Origin: Pleomorphomonas sp. JP5
GTDB lineage: Bacteria > Pseudomonadota > Alphaproteobacteria > Rhizobiales > Pleomorphomonadaceae
Direction of reading: 5' to 3'
Assembly (NCBI RefSeq): GCF_023721815.1
Contig: NZ_JAMDLI010000021.1
Location: forward strand, 186,001-250,000
Length of the DNA stretch: 64,000 nucleotides
Part shown: positions 45,294 through 53,551 of the stretch, piece after piece
Position numbering within the stretch: the stretch's first letter is position 1
How the letters are laid out: each line of letters starts with the position of its first letter
The notes under the pieces: generated by a model
Told to the model about the DNA's origin: nothing
Database searches by the model: none
What the model saw: only the letters and a program-made list of their open reading frames with translations
Translations under genes and position numbers: made by a program

Positions 45294-46145
45294 TCAGGCA
45301 GCGGCCGAGACGAAGATGTCTTCCGGGAGCAGGCCGTCGTGCTCGAACTCGGTGGCGCCGGTCATCATAATGCGGTTCTCCGCCGTCCACTCGATGACGA
45401 GATCGCCGCCCGGAAGCGTCACGCGGACCTTGCGCCCCGTCCGTCGTGTGCGAGCAGCCGACACGGCGGCGGCACAGGCGGCCGAACCGCAAGCGCGGGT
45501 CAGGCCAGCCCCGCGTTCCCATACCTTCAGCGTCAAGGCGTCGGGCGCCGTCACATGGGCAAGCGAGATGTTGGCTCGCTCGGGGAAAATGGGGTGATTT
45601 TCCAGCATCGGCCCTATTGCGGCCAGATCGTAGGCCTCGACGTCGTCCACCCAGAAAATGGCGTGTGGGTTGCCGATGTTGGCGACCGAGGGGGAATGAA
45701 GGATCGGCGCGTCGATCGGTCCGATCTGCAACTCGATGGCGCGGGTGTCGGCAAAAGGCTCGGCGAGCGGAATGTCGTTCCAAGCGAAACGCGGCTCGCC
45801 CATGTCGACGGTCACCAGACCACCGTCGGCCTTTTCGACGCGCAACAGGCCGGCGCGTGACTCGAGACGGAAAGTTGAAGGGGCGCCGCCCTCGAAGAGA
45901 CGCGTGCCAACGCAACGTGTGCCGTTGCCACACGCAAAGCTCTCAGACCCGTCGATATTGAAAATGCGCATGAAGGCCAGTGTATCGGGCCGACGTGGCG
46001 CATAGAGCACCATGAGCTGGTCAAAGGGTTCCTTGGCTCCGATTGCACGAGCCGCCTCGGCCGTCACCTTTTCCGGGCGATCCCGCAGATCCAGCACGAC
46101 GATCTCGTTGCCGATGCCATTCATCTTGACGTAGGGGATGCTCAT
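45294..46145 (-). CDS. dapF: Diaminopimelate epimerase
   Basis: Encodes 283 residues from ATG 46145 (GAGG upstream). It interconverts LL- and meso-diaminopimelate for lysine and peptidoglycan. The two catalytic Cys residues are visible: Cys72 in [11 protein letters not shown] and Cys219 in [11 protein letters not shown]. The start [17 protein letters not shown] and [11 protein letters not shown] fit the family. Divergent from ffh across 305 bp. mtaB and ftsY follow on the same strand. Confidence 0.95.
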   Translation of the reverse strand: MSIPYVKMNGIGNEIVVLDLRDRPEKVTAEAARAIGAKEPFDQLMVLYAPRRPDTLAFMRIFNIDGSESFACGNGTRCVGTRLFEGGAPSTFRLESRAGLLRVEKADGGLVTVDMGEPRFAWNDIPLAEPFADTRAIELQIGPIDAPILHSPSVANIGNPHAIFWVDDVEAYDLAAIGPMLENHPIFPERANISLAHVTAPDALTLKVWERGAGLTRACGSAACAAAVSAARTRRTGRKVRVTLPGGDLVIEWTAENRIMMTGATEFEHDGLLPEDIFVSAAA

Positions 46146-46450
46146 TGCGGCCTCGTTCTTTCGATTCTTCATAGACGATCGGAGGCGGTGGCGGAAGCGG
46201 TCGGCGGGGACAGAGCCGCGAAAGAGCCTTTCGGGTCAGGCAAAAGCCGGTTTTCCTTGACTTGGAGCCGCCGTGCCGCTAATGGCGCTTCATTCTCGTC
46301 CTGTTGCGACAGCCGAGCCGCCGACCGGGGCATGATCCCGGAGGTCAACATCCGCCAGCGCGTTGCGCCCGCGGATGCGCGTGGCGCTTGGGTTTCGTGG
46401 CGGGTGGGGCCATATGAGCGGTTCGACAGACCGTTCGACGAGGACCGCCG
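46146..46450. other. Divergent dapF-ffh intergenic region
   Basis: A 305-bp gap without a gene. One candidate promoter for ffh is TTGACT (46257-46262), 17-bp spacer, TAATGG (46280-46285); the -10 is poor. I see no SRP RNA or other structured RNA here. Confidence 0.35.
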
Positions 46451-48007
46451 ATGTTTGAAAGCCTTTCCGATCGCCTTGCCGGCATTTTCGACAAGCTGAC
46501 CCGTCGCGGTGCGCTGTCGGAAGCCGACGTCGCGGAAGCCATGCGCGAGGTACGCCGGGCTCTGCTCGAGGCCGACGTGGCGCTCGACGTCGTCAAGTCC
46601 TTCACCGACAAGGTGAAGAACCGCGCTGTCGGCGTCGATGTGGTCAAGTCGGTCACGCCTGGCCAGATGGTGGTCAAGATCGTCCACGATCAGCTCGTGG
46701 AGACGCTGGGGTCAGATGCCCAGCCGATCGATCTCGAAGCGCCGGCACCGGTCGCCATTCTGATGGTCGGTCTCCAGGGCTCCGGCAAGACGACGACGAC
46801 TGCCAAGATTGCGCGCCGCCTTACCGAGCGTCAGCGCAAGAAGGTGCTGATGGCGTCGCTGGATACCCGGCGTCCGGCTGCCATGGAGCAGTTGAAGGTT
46901 CTTGGGCAGCAGAATGGCATCGATACGCTGCCTATCGTCGCCGGGCAGTCGGCGCAGGAAATCGCTGCGCGGGCGATGACCGCGGCTCGTCTCGGCGGTT
47001 ACGACGTGGTTCTGCTCGATACCGCCGGTCGCGTCACCGTCGACGATGCCCTGATGAACGAGGCTGCCGACGTCAAGCGCATTGCCCAGCCGCACGAAGT
47101 GTTGCTGGTCGCCGACGCGCTGACCGGCCAGGACGCCGTCAATACGGCGCGCGCCTTCGACGGACAGATCGGCATCACCGGTATCGTGCTGACCCGCGTC
47201 GACGGCGACGGTCGTGGCGGCGCCGCGCTGTCCATGCGTGCCGTCACCGGCAAGCCGATCAAGCTGATGGGTGTCGGCGAAAAGGCCGATGCCCTCGAGG
47301 ATTTTCATCCGCAGCGGGTGGCCGACCGCATTCTCGGCATGGGCGACATCGTGGCGCTGGTCGAAAAGGCCGCTGCCAACCTCGACGCCGAAAAGGCGGC
47401 CCGGATGGCCGCCAAGATGGGCAAGGGCGAGTTCGACATGAACGACCTCGCCGAACAGCTCGGGCAGATGCAGAAGATGGGCGGCATGAGCGGCATCCTC
47501 GGCCTGATGCCCGGCATGGCCAAGATGAAAAACCAGCTCGCCACCGCCGGCTTTGACGATCGCCTGCTGAAGCGACAGCTCGCCGTCATCCAGTCGATGA
47601 ACAAGAAGGAACGGGCCAAGCCCGCCGTCATCGATGCCAAGCGCCGCAAGCGTATTGCAGCCGGCTCCGGCACCGAGGTCTCCGACGTCAACAAGGTGCT
47701 GAAAATGCACCGGCAGATGGCGGACATGATGAAGGCGATGGGCAAGCAGAAGGGTGGCCTGTTCGGCGGCCTTGGCAAGCTTGGCGCCATGATGGGCGGC
47801 GGGGGCATGCCCGACCCGTCCAAGATGGATCCGGCGCAGCTCGAGAAGATGGCCCGCGACATGGGCATGGGTGGTGGACTTGGCGGAAAGGGCGGCTTGC
47901 CGCCTGGAGCGCTGCCGCCCGGTCTTTCCGGCCTTCCGGGTCTGCCAGGCGGCCGCCTTCCGGGATTGCCGGGTCTCCCGGGCTTGCCGAAGGGACCGAA
48001 GAAATGA
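46451..48007 (+). CDS. ffh: Signal recognition particle protein Ffh
   Basis: Encodes 518 residues. N domain (1 to about 90), G domain with GLQGSGKTTTTAKIARR, the insertion box DTRRPAAMEQL, LLDTAGRVTVDD, TRVDGDGRGGAALS and GVGEKADALEDFHP. The methionine-rich M domain (about 310-430) binds 4.5S RNA and signal peptides; it includes KRIAAGSGTEVSDVNKVL. The last 90 or so residues form a Gly/Met-rich segment and then a Pro-Gly-Leu repeat tail, longer than usual. The chorismate mutase gene overlaps its stop by 4 bp. Confidence 0.96.
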   Translation: MFESLSDRLAGIFDKLTRRGALSEADVAEAMREVRRALLEADVALDVVKSFTDKVKNRAVGVDVVKSVTPGQMVVKIVHDQLVETLGSDAQPIDLEAPAPVAILMVGLQGSGKTTTTAKIARRLTERQRKKVLMASLDTRRPAAMEQLKVLGQQNGIDTLPIVAGQSAQEIAARAMTAARLGGYDVVLLDTAGRVTVDDALMNEAADVKRIAQPHEVLLVADALTGQDAVNTARAFDGQIGITGIVLTRVDGDGRGGAALSMRAVTGKPIKLMGVGEKADALEDFHPQRVADRILGMGDIVALVEKAAANLDAEKAARMAAKMGKGEFDMNDLAEQLGQMQKMGGMSGILGLMPGMAKMKNQLATAGFDDRLLKRQLAVIQSMNKKERAKPAVIDAKRRKRIAAGSGTEVSDVNKVLKMHRQMADMMKAMGKQKGGLFGGLGKLGAMMGGGGMPDPSKMDPAQLEKMARDMGMGGGLGGKGGLPPGALPPGLSGLPGLPGGRLPGLPGLPGLPKGPKK

Positions 48008-48297
48008 CGACCCCCGATCCGGTGATGGCCGAACTCCTGGAACTGCGCGGTTCGATCGACAATATCGACGCGGCGCTGGTCCATCTTCTCGCGGAACGCT
48101 TCAAGTGTACGCAGAAGGTCGGCCAGCTCAAGGCCGAGCACCGTCTGCCACCGGCCGATCCCTCCAGGGAGAAGGTCCAGATCGAACGGCTGCGGGCCCT
48201 TGCCGCCGATGCCCGTCTCGATCCCGATTTTGCCGAGAAATTCCTGAACTTCATCATCACGGAAGTGATCAGGCACCATGAGGCGCTCCGCCTCTAG
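48004..48297 (+). CDS. Chorismate mutase (AroQ type)
   Basis: Encodes 97 residues of all-helical AroQ-type monofunctional chorismate mutase, which turns chorismate to prephenate. Visible are [50 protein letters not shown] in segments: the first helix with its Arg, then the Lys of VGQLKAEH, and DPSRE. The final [16 protein letters not shown] is typical. ATG overlaps the ffh stop. The ffh-aroQ-rpsP order occurs in several Hyphomicrobiales. No signal peptide, so a cytoplasmic enzyme. Confidence 0.9.
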   Translation: MTTPDPVMAELLELRGSIDNIDAALVHLLAERFKCTQKVGQLKAEHRLPPADPSREKVQIERLRALAADARLDPDFAEKFLNFIITEVIRHHEALRL

Positions 48298-48358
48298 GCG
48301 GCGCTCCATTCCCACCCAAGACAGCCAACCTCAAGACAACCAAGCTGGAGTAATCACA

Positions 48359-48718
48359 ATGTCCCTCAAGATCCGTCTCGCCCGTGGTGGCGCCAAGAAG
48401 CGCCCGCACTACTCGATCGTCATCGCCGACGCCCGTTCGCCGCGCGATGGCCGCTTCATCGAGAAGATCGGCACTTTTGACCCGATGCTGGCCGACGACG
48501 CCGAAAACCGCGTCGTGCTCGACGCCGACCGCGCCAAGTACTGGCTCGATCAGGGCGCCCAGCCGACCGATCGCGTGCTGCGCTTCCTCGACAAGGCCGG
48601 TCTTGCCAACCGTCCGACCCGCAGCAACCCGAAGAAGGCCGAGCCGGGCGACAAGGCCAAGGAGCGCGCCGCCGAGCGTGCCGAGAAGGCCGCCGCCGTC
48701 GAAGCTCCGACCGAGTGA
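48359..48718 (+). CDS. rpsP: 30S ribosomal protein S16
   Basis: Encodes 119 residues from ATG 48359. The core starts [36 protein letters not shown] in consecutive family-typical segments, followed by [22 protein letters not shown]. The C-terminal 35 residues are a Lys/Ala/Glu-rich tail common in alphaproteobacteria. It opens the rpsP-rimM-trmD-rplS cluster. A terminator-like hairpin follows it. Longer frames back to 48278 are not supported. Confidence 0.96.
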   Translation: MSLKIRLARGGAKKRPHYSIVIADARSPRDGRFIEKIGTFDPMLADDAENRVVLDADRAKYWLDQGAQPTDRVLRFLDKAGLANRPTRSNPKKAEPGDKAKERAAERAEKAAAVEAPTE

Positions 48719-48743
48719 TTTCGGCCTGAGATCATCTCATAAT

Positions 48744-48774
48744 GGACCGTCCCGTCCCGCGGGGCGGTCCTTTT
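48744..48774 (+). terminator. Intrinsic terminator between rpsP and rimM
   Basis: GGACCGTCCC (48744-48753) pairs with GGGGCGGTCC (48761-48770) in a 10-bp stem with one T-G pair and a 7-base loop, then TTTT. Inside the ribosomal cluster it likely lets only part of the transcripts continue to rimM-trmD-rplS. Confidence 0.75.
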
Positions 48775-48793
48775 CGTTGATGGAGGCAGGCCC

Positions 48794-49339
48794 GTGGCCG
48801 AACCGCAGAAGTCCGTTGTCATTGCCGAAATCGGCGCCGCCCATGGCGTGCGCGGCGAGGTGCGGGTCAAGTCGCATACAGCCGATCCCCTGGCCGTGGC
48901 CGACTACGGCCCTCTGTACGACAGCCGTGGGGCTGTCTTTCGCGTCAAGTCGATGAGGCACCTCAAGGACGACATGCTGGTCGTTTCCTTTGAGGGACTG
49001 ACTGACCGAACCGCTGCCGAGAAGCTCAACCGCACCAAGCTTTACGTCGATAGGTCGGCACTGCCGCCGCCGGACGAGGAGGAGTTCTACCACACCGACC
49101 TCATCGGTCTCGCGGTTGAGACGACGGCCGGCGAGGCGGTCGGCACGGTGGTTGCGGTGGCCAACTTCGGAGCTGACGATCTTCTGGATGTGCGGCGTCC
49201 GGGACGCGCGTCGGTCTATGTGCCGTTTACGCGCGCTGTCGTGCCGACCCTGGACTTTGCCGCAGGCAAGGCCATCATCGAACCGCCGGAAGGTCTTCTG
49301 GACGAGCCGGGCGAACCGGAAGGGGAGGGCGCATCGTGA
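48794..49339 (+). CDS. rimM: Ribosome maturation factor RimM
   Basis: Encodes 181 residues from GTG 48794, with GGAGG upstream. RimM binds S19 and assists 30S head assembly. The N-terminal beta-barrel has [21 protein letters not shown], and the PRC-barrel domain has [22 protein letters not shown] and later [27 protein letters not shown]. The acidic C-terminal tail is short. It overlaps trmD by 4 bp (GTGA). Confidence 0.95.
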   Translation: MAEPQKSVVIAEIGAAHGVRGEVRVKSHTADPLAVADYGPLYDSRGAVFRVKSMRHLKDDMLVVSFEGLTDRTAAEKLNRTKLYVDRSALPPPDEEEFYHTDLIGLAVETTAGEAVGTVVAVANFGADDLLDVRRPGRASVYVPFTRAVVPTLDFAAGKAIIEPPEGLLDEPGEPEGEGAS

Positions 49340-50046
49340 CCGGCTTTGCCGCCGACGTGCTGACGCTCTATCCGGAGATGTTCCCCGGCCCGCTCGGAGC
49401 CAGTCTTGCTGGCCGCGCGCTAGCCGACGGGGGCTGGTCCCTGAAGGCGACACAGATCCGCGATTTTGCCGAAGGACGGCACCGCAACGTCGACGACACG
49501 CCGGCCGGCGGCGGACCCGGCATGGTGATGCGCGCCGACGTGTTGGCGCGCGCCATCGATGCGGTGTCGCCGGCGGATGATCCCCGACCGCGCCTTTTGA
49601 TGACGCCGCGCGGGGCGCCGCTCAAGCAGGCGCGCGTACGCGAACTCGCTGCCGGTCCTGGCGTCGTGATCGTCTGTGGCCGTTTCGAGGGCGTCGATGA
49701 ACGGCTGATTGGTCGCCGGCGGCTCGAAGAAGTCTCGATCGGCGACTATGTGCTGTCGGGTGGAGAGGTGGCGGCCATCGTGCTGCTCGATGCGGCGGTT
49801 CGACTGCTGCCCGGCGTCATGGGCAACGACCTCTCGGGCGTCACCGAAAGCTTCGAGGAAGGCCTTCTCGAGCATGCCCAGTACACCCGGCCGCCGGTCT
49901 TTGAGGACGAGCCGGTCCCGCCGGTTCTTCTGTCCGGCGACCATGCGAAAGTGGACGCTTGGCGCCGTGACGATGCCGAACGGGTAACGGCCGAGCGGCG
50001 TCCCGACCTCTGGTCTGCGCATCTTGCCGCCAAAGGCCGGAAATGA
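49336..50046 (+). CDS. trmD: tRNA (guanine37-N1)-methyltransferase TrmD
   Basis: Encodes 236 residues from GTG 49336. SPOUT-class enzyme methylating G37 next to the anticodon. The knot region carries [19 protein letters not shown] and [29 protein letters not shown]. The start [18 protein letters not shown] and the end [12 protein letters not shown] are also family-typical. Coupled to rimM by overlap. A 157-bp gap separates it from rplS. Confidence 0.96.
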   Translation: MTGFAADVLTLYPEMFPGPLGASLAGRALADGGWSLKATQIRDFAEGRHRNVDDTPAGGGPGMVMRADVLARAIDAVSPADDPRPRLLMTPRGAPLKQARVRELAAGPGVVIVCGRFEGVDERLIGRRRLEEVSIGDYVLSGGEVAAIVLLDAAVRLLPGVMGNDLSGVTESFEEGLLEHAQYTRPPVFEDEPVPPVLLSGDHAKVDAWRRDDAERVTAERRPDLWSAHLAAKGRK

Positions 50047-50203
50047 GCAGTTTCCAGCAAAGAATCTGGCGGGAAGTGGTCGACAAACCTGTCCGCCTCG
50101 TGTAGGAACCCCGCCCATAGTTGATTGACGTATCCGCCCCTTCGCTCCGCTGTGACGATGTCCGGGCGCTCTGGTCGGCTCAGGAAGAAGAAGGAATCCA
50201 AAG

Positions 50204-50608
50204 ATGAGCAAGATCATCCAGGAGCTCGAGGCCGAGCAGATGGCCGTGGTCAAGGCCCAGCGCGAGCTGCCCGAGTTCTCCCCCGGCGACACCGTTCGCG
50301 TCAACGTGAAGGTCACCGAAGGCAGCCGTACTCGCGTGCAGGCCTATGAAGGCGTCTGCATCGCCCGCAAGGGTGGCGGCCTCAACGAGAGCTTCACGGT
50401 CCGCAAGATTTCCTACGGCGAGGGCGTCGAGCGCGTCTTCCCGATCTACTCGCCGATGATCGACTCGCTCGAGGTGGTGCGCCGCGGTAAGGTGCGCCGG
50501 GCCAAGCTCTATTATCTGCGCGATCTGCGCGGCAAGGCGGCCCGTATCTTCGAGGCGAACAACGCCCGCGCCCGCAAGCTCAACGAAGCCGCCAAGGCCG
50601 ACAAGTGA
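50204..50608 (+). CDS. rplS: 50S ribosomal protein L19
   Basis: Encodes 134 residues from ATG 50204, with GAAGGA upstream. The L19 core is clear: [35 protein letters not shown] in consecutive segments, then [22 protein letters not shown] and [24 protein letters not shown]. The C-terminal extension of about 15 residues is common in alphaproteobacteria. Ends the rpsP-rimM-trmD-rplS cluster, with a strong terminator behind it. Confidence 0.97.
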   Translation: MSKIIQELEAEQMAVVKAQRELPEFSPGDTVRVNVKVTEGSRTRVQAYEGVCIARKGGGLNESFTVRKISYGEGVERVFPIYSPMIDSLEVVRRGKVRRAKLYYLRDLRGKAARIFEANNARARKLNEAAKADK

Positions 50609-50637
50609 GCTCAGCCCAAGGCTGACCGATCGTTTCA

Positions 50638-50666
50638 GGCCCGCGTGCTTTGCTCGCGGGCCTTTT
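50638..50666 (+). terminator. Intrinsic terminator downstream of rplS
   Basis: GGCCCGCG (50638-50645) and CGCGGGCC (50655-50662) make a perfect 8-bp stem with a 9-base loop, followed by TTTTC. It closes the ribosomal protein cluster. Confidence 0.85.
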
Positions 50667-50690
50667 CATATTCGGAGATCCCGAGAGCCC

Positions 50691-51503
50691 ATGCGACAGG
50701 TCAAGATTGCCACCTGGAACATCAACTCCGTCCGCATGCGCCGGCTCATCGTAGAGCGGCTGCTCAACGAGACGGCACCCGACGTGTTGTTCCTGCAGGA
50801 AACGAAGTGCCAGGATGCCCAGTTCCCGACCGCGGACTTCCGCAAACTCGGATACGAGCATTTCGCCCTGAATGGCGGACGCGGGGGCTACCACGGCGTC
50901 GGTATCGTGTCGCGCCTGCCGCTTGGCGACATTCGCGTTCATGAGTTCTGTGAGAAAGCAGGCGACCCGCGTCACATTTCGGCAGTGATCGGCGAGGGAA
51001 GCTCTGCTTTTCGTGTCCATAACTTCTATGTGCCAGCTGGCGGCGACGAACCCGATGCCAGCATCAATCCGAAGTTCGAGCACAAGCTTCGCTTCCTCGA
51101 CGAGATGAAGGACTTCCTGCCGACGGCGAGCGACGGAGTGCCGGACGTGGTGGTCGGCGATCTCAACGTGGCGCCCTATGAGCACGATGTCTGGTCTCAC
51201 AAGGCGCTCTTGAAGATCGTCAGCCACACGCCGATCGAGTGCGAGAAGCTGGAAGCGGTGCGCGCCGCCGTTGGTTACGTCGATGTTGCTCGACACTTCG
51301 TGCCAGCTGACGAGAAGCTCTATTCCTGGTGGAGCTATCGCGCCAAGGACTGGCGGGCGGCCGACAAGGGCCGACGGCTTGACCATATCTGGGTCCACCC
51401 GGACATGGTCTCGCGCGTACGCGACTTCCGCATTCTGAAGGACGCGCGCGATTGGGAGCGCCCGTCGGATCACGCGCCGGTCATGGTCGGCATCGACGTC
51501 TGA
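50691..51503 (+). CDS. xth: Exodeoxyribonuclease III
   Basis: Encodes 270 residues. AP endonuclease and 3'-exonuclease of base excision repair. The EEP-fold motifs are all visible: KIATWNINSVRMR (Asn), FLQETKCQD (metal-binding Glu), NFYVPAGGDEPD (Tyr), VVGDLNVAP (Asp, Asn) and the end motif RLDHIWVHPDM with SDHAPVMVGIDV (catalytic Asp-His). Length matches XthA. It starts 25 bp after the rplS terminator and converges with the cNMP-binding gene, 12 bp apart. Confidence 0.94.
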   Translation: MRQVKIATWNINSVRMRRLIVERLLNETAPDVLFLQETKCQDAQFPTADFRKLGYEHFALNGGRGGYHGVGIVSRLPLGDIRVHEFCEKAGDPRHISAVIGEGSSAFRVHNFYVPAGGDEPDASINPKFEHKLRFLDEMKDFLPTASDGVPDVVVGDLNVAPYEHDVWSHKALLKIVSHTPIECEKLEAVRAAVGYVDVARHFVPADEKLYSWWSYRAKDWRAADKGRRLDHIWVHPDMVSRVRDFRILKDARDWERPSDHAPVMVGIDV

Positions 51504-51515
51504 GTTCAGGCGGGA

Positions 51516-51977
51516 TCAGTTTCCGAGGCGATCGAGACGGTCGCGCACCGTCATCAGGCGCGACGTTGTCTCGCGCACATTGGCCGACAGGCGGCGATGA
51601 AGGTTGGCGGCGATCTCTGGAAACTCGTCGAGCATGCGCCGGAACAGCGGCCGGCGGATCAAAATGGTTTCGACCCGGCCGCGCGCCACGGCGGTCATGG
51701 TCCGCTCGCCATCGACGATCAGGGCAAGTCCGCCGAGCAGGGCGCCGCGTCCGATCACTTCAGCGGCGGTTTCGGAATCGCCCGGTGAGAACAGAGCTAC
51801 TTCGCCCGAAGATATGACGTGAGCGCAATCGGCGCGATCGCCTGCCGAGTAGAGGCGTTGCCCGTCCCTGAAGTCGCGGTTCTCGGCCGAGAAGGCGAGC
51901 AGGCGCAGTTTGTCCTCCGTGAAATCGGAAAGCATGGACACCGTGCCGAGCAGCTTTATATCGGACTCGAGACTCAT
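51516..51977 (-). CDS. Cyclic nucleotide-binding domain protein (Crp/Fnr-like, no HTH)
   Basis: Encodes 153 residues from ATG 51977. A single cNMP-binding beta-roll domain (about 15-125): FSAENRDFRDGQRLYSAGDRADCAHVISSGEVALF, in consecutive segments, then IGRGALLGGLALIVDGERTMTAVARG, which fills the place of the phosphate-binding cassette. A C-terminal helix follows but there is no DNA-binding HTH, so it is unlikely to be a Crp-type transcription factor. Ligand binding cannot be decided because the classic RxxS of the cassette (here ERTM) is altered. Lies between xth and the OmpR-type regulator gene. Confidence 0.8.
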   Translation of the reverse strand: MSLESDIKLLGTVSMLSDFTEDKLRLLAFSAENRDFRDGQRLYSAGDRADCAHVISSGEVALFSPGDSETAAEVIGRGALLGGLALIVDGERTMTAVARGRVETILIRRPLFRRMLDEFPEIAANLHRRLSANVRETTSRLMTVRDRLDRLGN

Positions 51978-52095
51978 GAATGGCCTGGCGCGGGCGGGAC
52001 AATGTTGAGGGCGGGACACCCGGGCATGCGCCACCCACGCGGCGCACGCCCCAGATTCCCTAGCATGTCATCCAGGGAAGGTTAACCGCCCAATC

Positions 52096-52123
52096 CCCGG
52101 CCGGCTTGCGTCGGCCGGGTTTT
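52096..52123 (+). terminator. Terminator-like hairpin between two minus-strand genes
   Basis: CCCGGCCG (52096-52103) and CGGCCGGG (52112-52119) form a perfect 8-bp stem with an 8-base loop. TTTT follows only in the plus direction. Read on the minus strand, as needed to end the OmpR-type gene, there is no T-run, so its role is unclear. Confidence 0.45.
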
Positions 52124-52136
52124 CCACCCTGAACGG

Positions 52137-52820
52137 TTATGGCACAAGCTTGTAGCCGCCACCTTCGGTGATCAGAAGCTGGGCGTTGGCCGGATCCTTC
52201 TCGATCTTCTGGCGCAGCCGGTAGATGTGCGTCTCGAGCGTATGGGTGGTGATACCGGCGTTATAGCCCCAGACCTCGTGCAGCAGCACGTCACGGGTGA
52301 TCACCTTGTCGCCGGCCCGGTAAAGGAACTTCAGGATCGACGTTTCCTTTTCCGTAAGACGAATCTTGCCCCCCTTGGCGTCGACCAGAAGCTTGGCCGA
52401 TGGGCGGAAGGTATAGGGACCGATGGTGAACACCGCTTCTTCCGACTGCTCGTGCTGGCGCAACTGGGCGCGGACGCGAGCGAGCAGGACGGCGAATTTG
52501 AACGGCTTGGCGACGTAGTCGTTGGCGCCGGCCTCCAAGCCGAGAATTTGGTCGCTGTCGGTATCATGTCCCGTCAGCATGATCACCGGCGCAGCAAACC
52601 CGCCTTTTCGCAGGATCTTCACTGCCTCTCGGCCGTCCATGTCGGGCAACCCGACATCCATCAACACGAGGTCGACGTGAGCCGTGCGGGCGAGTTGCAT
52701 GCCCTTGGTGGCGGTTTCGGCCTCGATCGGCTCGAATTCGTCGAACAGCGACAGCTGTTCGAGCAGCGCCTCGCGGAGGTCCGGGTCGTCGTCGACGATC
52801 AGAATTTTTCGAGCAGTCAT
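52137..52820 (-). CDS. OmpR-family response regulator
   Basis: Encodes 227 residues from ATG 52820 (GGGGAT upstream). Receiver domain (1-120) with DDDP at 10-13, phosphoacceptor Asp55 in LVLMDVGLPD, Thr of MLTGHDTDS and Lys of YVAKPFKF. Winged-helix DNA-binding domain (about 135-226) with RLTEKETSILKFLYRAGDKVITRDVLLHEVWGYN in consecutive segments and HTLETHIYRLRQKIE. No histidine kinase gene is adjacent, so it is an orphan here. CenR, the cell-envelope regulator of alphaproteobacteria, is a candidate identity, and the neighbouring L,D-transpeptidase gene would agree, but I cannot confirm it. Confidence 0.88.
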   Translation of the reverse strand: MTARKILIVDDDPDLREALLEQLSLFDEFEPIEAETATKGMQLARTAHVDLVLMDVGLPDMDGREAVKILRKGGFAAPVIMLTGHDTDSDQILGLEAGANDYVAKPFKFAVLLARVRAQLRQHEQSEEAVFTIGPYTFRPSAKLLVDAKGGKIRLTEKETSILKFLYRAGDKVITRDVLLHEVWGYNAGITTHTLETHIYRLRQKIEKDPANAQLLITEGGGYKLVP

Positions 52821-52996
52821 GTCATCCCCGTCAAAGATGATCGCTGCCAGAGAGCCCGCCCCTCGTCTTCGGGGTGCATCGCGCCGGCTTGGCGATTCAT
52901 CCGATCTCTGCCAGATTATCATGGCGGACCGGATACTTCACAAAATTATACCGTCTGTCGGTCCTTCGCGACCGTCTGTCAAGCAAGGCGGAAAAT

Positions 52997-53548
52997 ATGC
53001 ACGGCAAGTTGAAACCGAAAGGGCTGGCGCTCACACGCCTTCACGTTCGCGTGACGTCGCCCCATTCCACGCACGGCCGACTTGTCGGTGGTGGTGTTGA
53101 CATGGCGGCGACGATCGGGCGGTCAGGCCTTACGGCGTTGAAGCGGGAAGGAGATGGTGCAAGTCCGCTGGGGCGCTTTCGCATCGTCGGCGGCTTTTAC
53201 CGGCCAGACAGGTTTCCTGTCCGGCCGCGCGCCGGCATCCCGCTCATTCCCCTCCGACATGACGACGGCTGGTGCGATGATCCAACCGATCGCAACTACA
53301 ACCGGCCGGTTCGCCATCCCTATCCGCGAAGCCACGAGACGATGTGGCGTGCCGATCACGCCTATGACATCGTGCTGATCCTCGATTTCAATCTCCGGCC
53401 CCGCATTCGTGGCGGCGGCAGCGCCATCTTCTTTCATCTCGCGCACGCCGATTGTCGGCCGACTGCGGGTTGCCTTGCGCTGAGCGGCCCCGACATGCTG
53501 AAACTGCTTCCGCGGCTGTCGACCCGCACGATGATTTCGTTTGGCTAA
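52997..53548 (+). CDS. L,D-transpeptidase family protein (YkuD domain)
   Basis: Encodes 183 residues from ATG 52997. The domain is the YkuD/L,D-transpeptidase catalytic fold: GVDMAATIGRSGLTALKREGDGASPLGRFRI in consecutive segments (the G-rich loop before the catalytic area), then IFFHLAHADCRPTAGCLALS, containing the His and the catalytic Cys of the family's HxxxxxxxxSxGC pattern, here TAGC. No clear signal peptide or membrane helix is visible, so its access to peptidoglycan is unexplained. Divergent from the OmpR-type gene; a 176-bp gap is shared. Confidence 0.82.
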   Translation: MHGKLKPKGLALTRLHVRVTSPHSTHGRLVGGGVDMAATIGRSGLTALKREGDGASPLGRFRIVGGFYRPDRFPVRPRAGIPLIPLRHDDGWCDDPTDRNYNRPVRHPYPRSHETMWRADHAYDIVLILDFNLRPRIRGGGSAIFFHLAHADCRPTAGCLALSGPDMLKLLPRLSTRTMISFG

Positions 53549-53551
53549 GCC

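Noticed and set aside
45085-45933. A minus-strand open frame spanning the dapF-mtaB gap
   Set aside because: It is a different frame of dapF and rich in Arg; no ribosome binding site or domain. The 193-bp gap itself shows no gene.
46146-46450. SRP RNA gene near ffh
   Set aside because: No GGAA-tetraloop hairpin or other 4.5S RNA pattern was found in the gap.
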